Source: Glandiceps talaboti (taxonomy: Eukaryota; Hemichordata; Enteropneusta; Spengelidae). Taken from it: 64,000 nucleotides of DNA. Location of the stretch: NCBI RefSeq assembly GCF_964340395.1, contig NC_135549.1:25274842-25338841 (forward strand). Reading direction: 5' to 3'. Under the pieces are notes generated by a model. It ran no database searches. It worked only from the letters and a program-made list of their open reading frames with translations, and was not told the DNA's origin. Below are positions 1 through 34,645 of this stretch, piece after piece. The first letter of the stretch is position 1. The number at the start of each line of letters is the position of its first letter. The position numbers were made by a program, and so were the translations under genes.

Positions 1-209
1 TGTAAAATGCGCTAACGATCAAAAACATTCGCCCTCCCGGATATGGTGTAATGGACACACCTTGTTTAGTTCGAGAAACGTAAGATTTTTACACATACCC
101 AGCCTCTACTGCGGTCGAACACCCAGTGATTACCGGCACGGGAGTAACAATTCCACGGTGTCAGTTTTCAATGCTACGTATGTAATTTGTTTTCTTTTCT
201 TCGGCAATT
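1..209 (+). promoter_or_regulatory. Upstream/5' UTR region of the aminopeptidase gene
   Basis: Only 209 bases precede the chosen start codon. No TATA box can be assigned with confidence. A run of T and C just upstream of the ATG could be leader sequence or the end of a 5' intron. A short overlapping open frame (62-391) runs in a different frame from the aminopeptidase and is not supported as coding. Confidence 0.3.
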
Positions 210-22374
<22,165 letters not shown>

Positions 22375-23180
22375 ATTTCTTCCTATAAACACACATGTAG
22401 CCAATCTTTAAAAGGACACTATGTAACTTTGGTCTCTTGGGCCATATTAAAATATTTTTCTGTTATTCAAAAGTTTTAATCATGTTTAGCAACTTGTACT
22501 CACAGGAATTCTAGGTGATGTGAAAAAATGACGTAATTTTAGAGATTAAAAAACACCATCGATTAGCAAGTCCTTCTGTAAATAAAATAGTCTGGAAGTG
22601 CTCCTGAGATTAAGTGTATTGATAACAGTACCAAAGGTGTCGGGCACATACAGCCCCCGTCCTCAACTTCAAGTTAATCCCAAGAGTTCTAACATACCAA
22701 ATCTGCAAACATTTTTAGAGATTAAACCGACTACACCCACTAATTAAGGCAACTGTTTTGGAGACTTTATTTGGTATCATTAAGATTAGACAATCATTGT
22801 CTTTTTACAAAACTATGTCCGGAACGAGGAAAACGTTCCGAATTTGTCCGAGTCAATCCGATCGGCAATATACGCTTCAGTTATACGCTACAATATTTCA
22901 AATAATCTGTACAATTTACTTTTGCACAATTTCTCTATGAAAAAATGACAGAGCTATTTATCAACTAATGTGAATGATTTATTGTAAAAATGTACGACTT
23001 TTCTTTAAAAAACACTCCTTTATAATCTTCACAGTTGTTGGTCCTTATTGTTACTTTATAACAAATTCTAATGATTATGTGCACATTGTGAATTCAGTTT
23101 ACTTGTAAATGTAATTTTTTATACGAATTGTTTGGTTTTATTTCCACCTTCAAACGAATAAACCTTGAATCTAAGACGAT
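22375..23180 (+). other. Probable 3' UTR of the aminopeptidase gene
   Basis: AATAAA hexamers occur on the + strand at 22581-22586 and 23157-23162. Either could end the transcript. No open frame of note is present. Confidence 0.5.
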
Positions 23181-24328
23181 ATATGGTACACTGGACGAAG
23201 TGTTTTCTATGAATGGATGAATTGGATATATCGCCATGGAAACCAGTTGATGAGTAGAACAAATCGTCGTCTGGTCCTGTCTTGACGAAAAGCTTGCTGC
23301 AAATGGGGCATTTTTTTCATATATGCACTCGCTAAAATTGTTCCGTTATTTAAAAAAGACAGTACTATCAACACTTAAGATCTGCAAATATTGTAGTAAT
23401 AGTGTAAATTGGACATAGACTTTATTTATTAAAACCCTGAGTTCGGTCTCACGGCCACAATCCAAGGGGTCAAAATCCAAGTCTCTCAAACATGTGAAGC
23501 TATGGTCTCCCCTCCATTGTCTATGGTTACACTAATTAAATTACATTAAGTCACGCATAGGACATGAGCTTCCTAATAAGATAACAATATAATTATGAGC
23601 GTCATGGAAATGAAACAAAGGATACTAAACTTTAACTTGAATGACATCTCCAGACATACGATATTAGTGTACCCGTTGTCTTGACAACCATATGAGCTAC
23701 TGCAATAAAAGATATCCCTTTCTTTAACTAGGTGTTTGGCAACATATATAAACAGCGTCATATCTGAACCCAACCACAGTAATTATAAATTGTCATTGTT
23801 CTTTCTCCTTCAAAATCGATCGGGAATGTATTTGTCAATAATCATTAATATTTTTTTAAATGCTCCATATGTTGCACTTTAGTAGCACGTTGTAGCACGT
23901 GACCGTTTTAACACAAAATAACACTCTTTATTGCTCACGATGACATCACTCATTTTATCTTGAATTTTTTATGATCTAGACACCTGAAGGAACATTTCTA
24001 ATAAACATCCGACCTATTTCCCAAACGCTTTATGAGTTTCTGAGTTTTCTCCAAAAAATTATCTTTTCTTTGTCTAATTTGCATTAATGAAAATGGGATC
24101 TTGCCTTGGTGTCATTCGTTATTTATGCTATCATTGAGACACCACTCTGACGTCCCAAAGAAATGCCAGATTAATATGCTCGTTAACAATTCTACATCTA
24201 CATACCCCAGAAACATATCAACTAAATTGGCAATATTTATTTCTATAATTTCCCAACTAGACAGTCTAAGTAATTTGATAGAGGTAGCCTGTCTTACTTT
24301 TTGCTTTATGTAGTGTGCTCGTACGTAC

Positions 24329-24366
<38 letters not shown>

Positions 24367-24580
24367 CGCACGCACGCACACGCACACCACCACCACTACC
24401 ACTACCACTACCACTACCACTACCAGACAGTTCCGCCATGCCTGTAGCATTACTGAACGTTAGTTCACTCTTTCCATAGACAAGGAAGAAACTTCCTTAA
24501 GCTTGTCTGTGCTCTTTCCAAAAACTCTTCTTTTGTACAATTACATCTTTCTGGGACTGGTGTTTTACTTCAAGTTCTAT
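23181..24580. other. Intergenic/3' flank between convergent genes
   Basis: Contains the probable 3' UTR of the minus-strand death-domain gene. Minus-strand AATAAA hexamers lie at 24241-24236 and 23932-23927. A (CA)n block followed by (ACC/ACT)n occupies 24330-24424. No other coding signal was found. Confidence 0.5.
24330..24424. repeat. (CA)n followed by (CCA/CTA)n
   Basis: About 95 bp of CA dinucleotides with CACG variants, then CCACCA and CTACCA units. It lies beyond the 3' end of the death-domain gene. Confidence 0.95.
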
Positions 24581-24900
24581 TTAATTGTGGCTTTGGCTCA
24601 AACAAGTATCATTTGGTGGTCGTAAATTGGTCGTATCCCATACACAGTACAAGTCGTCTGCACATTGCTGCAACTTTACGCTTTCTAGAGAACTATGGAG
24701 GCTTGAGAGGTTTGCAGCTGTTCCCTTTGAGGTTTTCCACTTTGAAAGCATTTGGTATTTCTATTCATTTTCCTGATGACGGTATTGGCTATCAAGTTCT
24801 TGTAATTGAGTATTAGTTAAACCAAGTTGCCGTCCCAGTGCTTTCGATTGGTCCAAAGGTAAGGTATCTGCTACGTAGTTTATACTCCTTCCAAATGGCT
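24581..24900 (-). other. Death-domain exon with premature TAG at 24761-24763
   Basis: The acceptor TTTCAACACCTTAG (reading the minus strand) precedes the exon at 24900. The frame is open before and after the TAG and ends with TAA at 24583-24581. Residues on both sides of the TAG fit the death-domain pattern: a helix with LGRQLGL before it, and KYQMLSKW followed by an alternating Leu/Ser helix after it. The sequence context GAA-TAG-AAA is not a known strong readthrough context. Confidence 0.82.
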
Positions 24901-26148
24901 CTAAGGTGTTGAAAAAAAGTAGCACATGTAAATTAAGCTAGTATATCAGGAGTAGAGGTATCCTGGTGCCAAGAAAAACATGTAAACATTATTCAATAGT
25001 GTACGAGCTATGGTATTTCATTTCCAAGATCTACAGCGACTGACTCGGAGGTAGAATGCTCACATATCGCACTTAGAAGCCTCGGAGCACAAACGTCCAT
25101 CGTCGTTGATGGTGCCATTGATGTGTGGCATTAGTATAACTATCTAGTTCAACATGTTGAGTTTGGTGGTTGTGACAATGCCACCATGTCATTGCCATGG
25201 GTTAGCATCTTCCTGAAAACCGTATGAACCGTTCCGTGCCCCAAATACAATACTTAAACACAACTTCATCTAACTCTCTCCTTACTTATCATGATAACAA
25301 ACACACACAGCCATACACATCTTGACTAATGGTAAATGTTGTCAAAGATATCGTACATATAATTTGTCGTTGGCCGTCGTCGATCGAATTTGATGAATAG
25401 CGACAAAAAATATTAGGCATATATGTTCATACCGGATTTAAATAACCATCGACAGATTGAGGCTTACTTATACAATGGCAGCATTGCTACATGAAAAATC
25501 ATTCTTTACACATGCGCGAGTTGAAATGACATCAAGTCATGGAACACTGTGTGACACTAACCTTTCAAAGCGATAACTACATATCGCACATATACACCCG
25601 GTGTAAAGGTACCAATGACGGTCTTGTGAACTACCTATGAGAAAGAGTACAATATACAATGAACATATACATGTACCAAACCAGAAAGATTATAAATAGA
25701 ACTTCAGTATGGCGATATGATGGGTGGGTTTTTGGGTTGTTTTTATTTTTACACCTCACATGTTTTTTTTTGTTACGATTTACACAAAGTGCAGGTGCGC
25801 CCGCACACATGAAAAATTACATTTTATCGCACAGTAAACACAAATAAATAGTTCTGTGTTCCTTTTTCCATTTATTTTACATGACTGCGTGCTATTATTG
25901 TCTGTATTTTGTTTTATGTAATGTGTAACAAAAAAAACCTTGCGAGACATAAAATACATCTTGCCGCTTAATATTGAAACGCTATAGTTTGGTCGTTTTG
26001 TTAGATCAATTGGTCACCATCTGACCAATGTATAAATTAATAATGCTACAAGACAAAGAAGGTTAATCGGAGAGTCCTCCTAGCTATTTCTTCCGGATTG
26101 AAGTGTTGGGGGAAAAAAACCCACCATACTCTAAATCAGTACTCTTTT

Positions 26149-26219
<71 letters not shown>

Positions 26220-26226
26220 CGTGTGT

Positions 26227-26270
<44 letters not shown>

Positions 26271-28739
26271 ATGCATGCGTGCGCGCGCGCTTGTGTGTGA
26301 GCTGGCACGTGTGTATGTGCGTGCTAGCATGTATAGATGGATGAATGTATGGATGGATACATGTCAAATACATATAGTTGCTGAATGGGAAAGGAACGAC
26401 ACTTATACCTGTTCACGACCACTTTGTTTTGTATTTGTAACGGCTCTTTTATCCGGCCATGCATGCCAAGTTTCTCCGTCCACTGAATAAGTTGGGTCAA
26501 AGACGTCTAATGGTGTTTTGTGGTTATTTTCCCATCGAATAGTCACAGCACCATTTCTTTTTATGTTTCCATGGAAAGGAGTAAAACTTATAATATTGGA
26601 CGCTAACAGATGATTCTCCAAACTTTCCCAATGTTCAAATTGCTGTCTTGACAACTCTTCATATTTCAAATAAAATTCGGTAGATATCGTATCTGGTGGT
26701 ATTACTACAGTGAAGCCTGAACCTAAATCTACCTCGTTGTTATTCTGGAGAGAGAGAAATTTGAAAAAGATCAGACTAACCTATTTGACGTATAAGGCTG
26801 TATAATACAGCATTGTGGATTAACAAATTTCCACTGGATACTAAATAATTATTCTTGCACTTACCTTACCCTTATTAGTTACTTTTACGCCTAGCTCGAG
26901 ACTTGACGAGGGTACATTCTCTGTCCAAAGAGAAAACACAAAACTGTATGATATTTTCATAATCATCATACATGACGACAACGACATACTTTTGGAAACT
27001 GTTAGAATTCAAAATGAAGCATTTTCCGGAATGTGAGGCTTCCTTACCTTCCAAAAGGTTACAAGTCATTGACCTGATTGCGGTATAAATAACTTTAAAA
27101 TATCTCTTTGAATGTATTGATTAGTAGTATTAGTAGTAAAGAGAAGTTAACCTATAAAGCAGTCGTAAGGAATAAAATCGATGGGTGGATGGGTGATAAC
27201 TGAGCGGATAAATATTTTACTTTATACATTGGTAGGTTGGATCATTAGTCGGTCTATGGGTTGGTCGACTGTCATCTTTGGAGGGAAAGCATACTTCATC
27301 ATCTTAATATTATTTTGAATGTTTTAGTATCAAGTAAATGTCTTATCTTCGCTTTTGATAAGTATATTGTCTCATTTTTTTGGAACGTGACACTGTCGTC
27401 ATATCTAGATTTTCATTAATAACTCAATAATTATTAATTTAATATTGTAAATCTCTGAATGACCCTTGAGAGGTAAGTAAGCATGTGCATCGGTGAGGAG
27501 CCTCTCAATCCCTCGAAGTTCTAAACTGGTGATCGGTGTTTTAATATGCATTCATCGATGAGCCAAATAATGAAACACCAACAAATTCTTACTTCTCACG
27601 TGTACGGAAGCTGCTTCTTCTCCTTCGGGAGGCCCTCTTGAAATAGCCTCGTGCAAACGCCGCTTTTTCTTCGCAAGATTCCGAGTCACTTCACGATCGC
27701 CATATAAACATATATCTTTTAACTGTTTCGGAAATTGTTCCATCGCAACCTTTACAATTTTGTTATTGCTGGTATCTAGGTACAATAAGTTATTCAAATG
27801 AGACAAGTCAGGCAACTCCGTTAATTCATTTGTACCAACGATCAGCCTTTGAAGGTTTTTCAACCTCGGAATAGCTTTTAAGTCTTTTAAGTTGTTGTAT
27901 CCAACGTTGAGCTCTTCAAGATTAGTTAAACCTGATATTTCTGATGGTACGTTCTTCAACTGATTTTCGCTGATGTCTAATATTCTAAGGTGTTTCAACT
28001 TCAATATATTAGGGTCAAACGACTTGAGATTGTTACCTCTAATGTGTAATTCTTCCAGGTTTGCCATTTTATGGATATCCTTTGGCACATCACCTATCAA
28101 GCTATCGTTGATGTTTAGAATCTTCAACTTCTTCAAATCAGTAATACCCCGAGGGAGGGATTTCAAACCAACTCTTTTTCCGCCATCGTCGAGGTTTTTT
28201 CCACCAGCAGCGAGACTTTCCAAGTTGGACAGTTGTTGTATTGTTACAGGTAAACTTTTAATAGGATTTTGGCTGACATCAAGTGTTTCAAGATTCGACA
28301 AGTATAAAATATCTCCAGAAACTTCCCGCAATCTGTTATTGTCTAATCTTAATTCCTTGAGACATTTAAGGTGTGAAAGACGATTTGTTCGGGAACGACT
28401 TTGATTTGCCGATTTGTCGTCCCCCTTTCCTCCTTTTTGGTGAGTTTCTTGTTCTGAGTGATATTTTGGCGATACTTCTTCCAATTGATTTTCACCGAAG
28501 TCTATTCGTTCTAGATTCTTCAACAGTGATAACACAGCAGGGAATTTCTTAAAACAATTATTACGTAATATTATAGATCTTAAATTGATAAATTTTGATA
28601 TTTCATCCGGGAGAGTTGACAATTTGTTGTTAGACAGGTTTAATTCGGTGATCCTTGCATAATTACATGATTCAAATGACACGGATACGAGTTGCTGACC
28701 ACTCAAATCCAAGACTTTTTCCGTATCACGTGACATCAT
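24581..28739 (-). CDS. PIDD1-like LRR / ZU5-like / death-domain protein, death domain broken by an in-frame TAG
   Basis: Coding exons in transcript order: 28739-27593, 26920-26865, 26744-26409, 25634-25562, 24900-24581. All junctions are GT-AG and phases match throughout. An in-frame TGA just upstream supports the start Met at 28739. Exon 1 encodes about twelve LRRs of the LxxLxLxxN type, with a Lys/Ser/Gln-rich insert after the third. Exon 3 carries [10 protein letters not shown] and SFTPFHGNI, resembling ZU5 beta strands; exon 4 has [16 protein letters not shown]. Exon 5 encodes a death domain ([15 protein letters not shown], then KYQMLSKW). TAG at 24763-24761 falls inside the domain: translation stops after 583 residues, versus 643 in the full open frame. 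LRR-ZU5-death-domain order is that of PIDD1, a scaffold for caspase-2 and NF-kappaB signalling. It may be a recent pseudogene, a nonsense allele, a truncated decoy or a sequencing error. Exons 2 to 4 are short and inferred from phase and splice sites. Confidence 0.8.
26153..26340. repeat. (GT)n microsatellite with GCGT interruptions
   Basis: About 190 bp within the intron between exons 3 and 4 of the minus-strand death-domain gene. Adjacent (GGAT) units follow. Confidence 0.97.
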
Positions 28740-28988
28740 TGGTCAGTGTTTGGGTTGGTATGGCGTATCACACAGTAACAGAGTCGATGATGACAAAAGA
28801 GTTACTCACGGCCATTTCCTGTCAAAATGATTGATGAGAATATATAAATATTGAGATACAAGACAGATTTGTAAGAAAACATTTCGAATTGTTAAATCCG
28901 ATGAGTATATTAAAAGTGAAGCTTAAATTTACTTTTTCATGAATTACGACCCAATGCACAGTGATTTCTGTCTTGTCTGGTTCGCCTC

Positions 28989-29026
<38 letters not shown>

Positions 29027-29036
29027 TGTGTGTCTG

Positions 29037-29110
<74 letters not shown>
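28740..29110. other. 5' flank of the PIDD1-like gene and (GT)n tract
   Basis: Upstream (minus-strand) region of the LRR gene. No TATA box is clear. A (GT)n/(CGTG)n tract fills 28990-29109, about 250 bp upstream of the start codon. Confidence 0.5.
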
Positions 29111-29489
29111 ATATTGTGTGCATATATTTGTTTTAACGTTTGCTTCCTCTATAATGTTCAATGAATTCTTTTATCGAGTTGAAATTTAGAACAACGTGTG
29201 GACCACGAACACAACCTCTGCTGAACTATTTCCATGCTCTTCGATAGGTAGCACAACAATATACAATGTGGTTTATAATTTCATGTTTTTGTGCATCACT
29301 CCTTTTAAAGCTATTTTGTTTTTGCAAGTATTAGTATTTTCTTTTCAAATGTACAATCAAAGGGAGCAGCAATATAATACACTATATACTTTGATTATTT
29401 TTATGTGTGTGGAATAAGTTATTATTCTTTAATGATAATAATGATTGCCTTCTTTCATAATGATTCCCCTTATATTGTTTCCACTGGCT

Positions 29490-29850
29490 GAATATTCACA
29501 CTGTTTAAACATGTTTAGAAGGTATCGAAGACGAATATCATTTCCATCATACCAAAATTTAAAATGTCTCCTACCAAATTACTATGGCCGTTTTCCAACC
29601 AGTGTTAAATTCTATAATTTGCTGAGGACTAATTCTACAACTCTGTTGAGGAATCTTGGTAAATTTGTTTATAAAACTATGGATTTAAGACAAGAATTTT
29701 ATATGGATACCTGATATTGCTTGATAAGTTTATAACTTTCTAGAACATTTTAAAACATCTCATACTGTATTCTGTTTTTCATTAAATTATGTAATTTTGT
29801 CATTTTGGCCTGTGGCCTAAAGGAAAAGTAACAACATATTGGGATATTCA
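29490..29850 (+). mobile_element. 3' end remnant of a CR1/L2-like non-LTR retrotransposon
   Basis: An open frame ending at 29714 contains NLGKFVYKTMDLRQEF, similar to the C-terminal tail motif of many invertebrate LINE reverse transcriptases (leucine-x-KFVY...LR). It is followed by a short 3' UTR with TTTTGGCCTGTGGCCTAAAG, typical of such element ends. The same kind of tail motif occurs at 33.6 kb. The 5' part of the element is missing. Recognition is from pattern memory, so moderate confidence. Confidence 0.5.
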
Positions 29851-30103
29851 CACTGTTTATAGACCAAATAAAAAAACCCTGCAATTATCCCGCTGTCTAA
29901 CCCATTTCCTACATGTGCTGTGACATCGGGTTGAATATTCAAATTACAATATAAATTATGTAAATTTCACCATAGTTTTATATTTTAGAGGAACCAGAAA
30001 AATGACCTTTCACCCTTCCTTCATCGTGTGACCTCTCTAAGTAGACATAATACACGTCACCATTTAGAACATCCAAAACAATTGGAAACCAGATTTAAAC
30101 GGA

Positions 30104-31211
30104 ATGCCTCCCGTAAGGGAATCACTAATTATGCAAATAACTCATTAAAATAAAAATAAAACTATGTTAACAGGCTTTGTTTTTGGACAAGCGCGCTTTC
30201 TTAAGTTAATGTATGTGCCAAATTATACGGAATTTGAAGAGTGAATGATACTGCTTAATTACTGAATATCATTCATTATTCAAAATACTCATTAAAAGGT
30301 AAAAATTGTAGCAACAAACTTCATAGGACAGGTGCGTATTATTATGGTTGATATATGTATCATATTATACGAGATTTGAAGCTTGCATTTTAAAGATACA
30401 ACGTAGTTACCTAAAATCATTAATTATGCAAATTGTTCATTAAAACTGTATGCTATAGCACCAAATTTTATGGGACGTACCTGCTTTGTTGTGGTTAACA
30501 TTATGTACTAATTTGTATTGAAATTGAAGCATGCAGTCTTAAGATATAGCCTAATTACCGAAAATCATTAATTATGCAAATTATTCATTAACACTGTAAG
30601 GTACATCAACTAACTTTATAGGACATACACAATTTGTTATGGTTAATGTATGACTGAATTGTATTGAAATTGAAGTATGCAGTCGTAAGATATAGCCCAA
30701 TTACCAAATATAATTAATTATGCAAATCATTCATTAACACTGAAAGGTACATCAACAAGATTTACAGGACATGTGCGATTGTTATTGTTAACATGTGTAC
30801 TGAATTATATTGAATATGAAGTTTGCATTCTTAAGATATAGCCTAATTACCAATAATAATTAATTATGCAATATTCGTTAACGCTGTAAGGTACATCATC
30901 AAATTTTATGGGACAAATGTATGTTGTTATAACGAATATACTAAATTATATTGAAATTGAAGTATGCAGTCTTAAGATATTGCTTAATTATTTGATTTCA
31001 TTAATATGCAAATTTCTCTAATTAAACATTAACCGATCTGGCTGGCTGAAAACCTAATCAGGTCTAGCTATTACCCTAAAGATGATATATTCCAAATTTC
31101 ATTACAATTGAGCCAGCCAAATTTTAGAAAATGATGACACAGACAAACAGACAGACAGACACACACACAGACAGACATTTGTATTTTAATACCTCCCGTA
31201 CCCTTACGGGA
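30104..31211. repeat. Tandem array of an approximately 147-bp unit bounded by short inverted repeats
   Basis: Seven diverged units each contain AATTATGCAAAT, TCATTAA, a GGACAT-like block and TTGAAGTATGCAGTCTTAAG. Anchor positions are 30127, about 30275, 30422, 30570, 30716, 30862 and 31012, a spacing of 146-150 bp. The array is bounded by CCTCCCGTAAGGG on the left (about 30107) and its reverse complement on the right (about 31198-31210), next to a CAGA-rich block. The layout suggests a non-autonomous element carrying an internal satellite. Confidence 0.8.
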
Positions 31212-33590
31212 GGTAAAAATGTTACAGTGCAGAGGTAGGGAACAAAATACCATCAATCTTCAAACTTCACACTTTGGAAAACAGTCTTTTTCTCTTGGCG
31301 ATATTGCATTCGATCTTTTTCGCTAGTCTTACATTTACTTTCACAATATTAAACGATGGCATAGCCTCTGATAACTTACAGACATAAATAGTCTTTTTTT
31401 GTAAATCAATATGATGTGGTTCAACACGTGTGAAAACTATATTGTGCTATCTTGGTGTTTTGAAGTGATTTGTCTTTTGAAGCTGCTGGGTTTTTTTTGC
31501 GTGTAGACGACTACTTGAAGAGCGCCACCTTGCGACCAATCGACGTTTAAACTCGACTACTATAATTATGCATTTTGTTATATTAACACGTTACTTTGAT
31601 ATCCATTTAGTATTGAAATCCAAGGTTTGCCAAAACGTACATTTAATGTGTTGAAAATTATGCATGTTTTTGAATAAAATAATAGCGTTTTAATTCTGAA
31701 TACCTTTTAGTGTTCATTTATTGCACTCAAACTTTTTGTACACTAATACTCCATATTTTTCGTATAAACGCCCAATCACAATTTCAAATTAAAGTTGTAA
31801 TTACAGTCCCTTTTTTGGTTACAATAAGTAAAACAATGCGAATGTTTTTGAACTCATTGGTAACCAAATAGGTCTCTATGTCATGCATGAATTACCTTAG
31901 AGAACTTTACTTGGTGTTTGTCACGATTCGACATGTTTTATTAATAGATGGCATCTGTATGTCAATACAAAAGTTGTACCATAAAAAACGTAAAACCACA
32001 GACTGTGTCCCTTTAATATAGTTGCGTTTGGCAACAACATTCACAAATACTGACAAAAAGGAACTCTACGAATAAATCTTTTGTTCGTCCACTGGTGCTG
32101 TGTTTAGTTACGATGTACACGGTATCTAAGTTAACAATACGCCATTGTGCTATTACAATGGCAGTCAACCAGCCAACCATTCTGTGTAGAACTATAGACA
32201 GTGTCTATATGGTGGAACAAAAATCACCTTCCTGGGTTATATCATATACAGTGGAGTCTATGGTCATATACATTATACTCGAGTTAACCAAAACTTTAGC
32301 CCGTGTTTTGTATTGCACTTGATCCATTTTCAAGTTTGGATATTACTTGTTATAAATAACCCTGCACTGCTGTCTTTTCTTTCAAACTTGGGCAAACGTT
32401 TTCAAATGACTGGCTGATAAATCTGTACACTTTCAATACAAACACAAACACAACAAAAGCTTACATGACGTAGACACATCCACACGTAAAATGGGAAGTA
32501 TGCAACTAATATATTCTGGCTTACCTCCCGTGAAACCCGTCGCCGCTGTTGTTTTGTATAACTTGTTGTAAAGCGATATTTGCAGTACTTCATACGAGAT
32601 AGTCACAACAACTGTGTAGCAACACGTCGGCGATATTTCAAGTGCGGCCTAGATACTAGTACTTCGATTCTTATTACAGCAGTGAATAATTGCTTGTCAC
32701 GTGCTCACTACACCTTTATATGTACGACAAAGGGTCAGGCGGTCAGTCCGGCATTGGAATGTCTTGAAAGCCCATGATTCAATCCCAGGTTCTCGCATTA
32801 CTCGTAATCAATGGAACCATGGGATTAAATGGGTTTAATCGTTTGTTCAGGATCAATACAGTTAGCACTGCCAGAAAACTCTTTTTCTTCGTCAAAATGT
32901 TAATCCTAATTCGACATATGCTGGTGAAAGAACGTTAGCCATGCCGCAACGTGGTACAGTCTACGCGTAATACCATAGAAACACCGGAATGCAGATTCAT
33001 AAATTGTTAAAGGAGTACAACCTGGCCATGGGTTTATATGTCTTTGGGATGTAGTATTTTTTCTGCATTTTAAAAGGTACTCAGTATTATTCTACATACT
33101 GATGTAGAGTTAATCATCAACTAAAAACCTAGTACTAGGACATAATTATCAAAAAATATATATATAGGAACTCCCTACTATGCAATCTACAATTCTAAGA
33201 AAGCCAGAACACAAATTGTGACGTCATATATAGAAGGTATGCATCGACATATTAACATTTTTAACGAGAATAGTAAATCGAAGGCCTTGTTTGTATATAT
33301 AAGAACTATGTAATAATAATACATAGACTCACCTAAGATTGTGCCACTTTTAATCATTATGTTACACTCACCAAACAGTACCACAATTCTTTATTGAAAA
33401 CAAAGCCCGTCCTTTTCAGTAATCCTAAGGTTACGCTAAGGCACCATCATTGGCATCAATTAAATTCTTTGGTTACCGTCCACGTGCAAGTAGGTTTGTC
33501 GGTAGATTTAGAAGAAGAAGAAAAATCGTTTTTGCTGAAAATTTCCGCGCAAGGACTTATTTCATACTAGAGACGTTGTCGAAAACCTAG
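31212..33590. other. Gene-free intergenic DNA
   Basis: No exon-like frame with splice sites was recognised. A 75-codon frame at 32095-32322 lacks any family resemblance. The sequence is AT-rich and unstructured apart from short A and T runs. Confidence 0.5.
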
Positions 33591-33829
33591 AATGTTTAAT
33601 GACAAACATGCCATTTGACCTAGCAAATTTTGTTAGCGATGCTTTTTGTAAGAGAAAGGAATTTATGTACAATGTTTAAATATGTACGCTTACTTATTCA
33701 TAAGTTAAAGATTTGTATTACTTTAGTGTCTTGTAAGCCCTAGGGGCTGGGTGTGGCTATGGGTAAGTCCACACATGATGACACTTTAATAAATAAACAT
33801 AACATAACATAACATAACATAACATAACT
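33590..33829 (+). mobile_element. 3' end remnant of a LINE with (ATAAC)n tail
   Basis: A short terminal frame contains LANFVSDAFCKRKEF, resembling the C-terminal tail of LINE reverse transcriptases, and ends in TAA. A 3' UTR with GTAAGCCCTAGGGGCTGG and AATAAATAAA leads into an (ATAAC)n tail at about 33796-33829. The element is 5'-truncated; related sequence may extend upstream to about 33420. Confidence 0.55.
33796..33829. repeat. (ATAAC)n pentanucleotide tail
   Basis: Six to seven ATAAC units at the end of the LINE remnant. Simple-repeat tails of this sort are usual for some non-LTR elements. Confidence 0.95.
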
Positions 33830-34245
33830 ATTGTAAATGGAAAGAGAAAAATAATTTTCAGAATAAGCAGACATATATCTAAATAGTTGTTTAAGACAAT
33901 CGAACTAAGTTTGAACTTTGACATTGATATTTCACCGGTGTAGTAGGTATAAACGAATCACCAGAAAAATGTTTCGAGACATATTATTGTGGGTTTTTTG
34001 TGTTTATTTCCACCCCCCCCCCCTGGTCTACCAGGTAGATTTGGGGAAATTCGACGACAGCAAAACAAAGTATTGAATTAATTGATTGAGCCTGTAAATG
34101 TAACTTCAAAATTGTCAGATCACTAGTACTACAGTACTAGAGCAATCACTATTTTCGGCTGGTGGATGATTTTTTTACATACGAGACGTCACGGGAGAAA
34201 AGTGGAATGGCATGGGACATAATTGTTCCGCAATGCCAGTCATTA

Positions 34246-34607
34246 GGCCAAATAAAAAAAAAGTTGTTTGGTTCCGGTTACCCGACCCCACCTAGTTTTT
34301 CACGCCGACCCTAAACTTTTATTTTACGTATTCGAGAAAAATAACAATAACAAATCGCGAAGTCTCGCAAGAAATAGTGGATGCTGAATCAACTTAAAAA
34401 GACAATATAAAACTATTCTTCCAATCTGTAATGGCTGTACTTCTGGTAGAAAGAAATAAACAACACAAAGACCATTTGGAAAACACTGGAAAACCTGAAC
34501 TAGACACTCGCACATGAAAAAATATATAATAAAATAAAATAAAAAATCTAACTACCCCACCTATTTTAAAATTGAATGTAATCGGAACAACACACTTTTT
34601 TTACGCC
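34246..34607 (+). mobile_element. Dispersed MITE-like element, copy C (most complete)
   Basis: The left end GGCCAAATAAAAAAAAAGTTG and the reverse complement of the right end GGCGTAAAAAAAGTGTGTTG form imperfect terminal inverted repeats. TTA flanks both sides (34243-34245 and 34608-34610). It is 362 bp and non-coding. The internal body is shared with copies at 7.2, 18.7, 35.9 and 36.4 kb. Confidence 0.85.
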
Positions 34608-34645
34608 TTACAGAGAACTTTGCCGTTTCAGATAAACACATACAC

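Noticed and set aside
24585-24816. Two + strand frames of 63-67 codons
   Set aside because: They are antisense to the death-domain exon, whose minus-strand frame fits a known domain with splice sites.
25100-25280. Possible extra exon of the death-domain gene on the minus strand after TTTTCAG
   Set aside because: All frames stop early or lack a donor; the 25562-25634 exon already links the phases.
27973-28404. 143-codon + strand frame
   Set aside because: It is the antisense shadow of the LRR exon.
32700-32840. Possible tRNA-like pattern with a GGTTC-type box
   Set aside because: No matching acceptor stem, anticodon arm or A box could be laid out.
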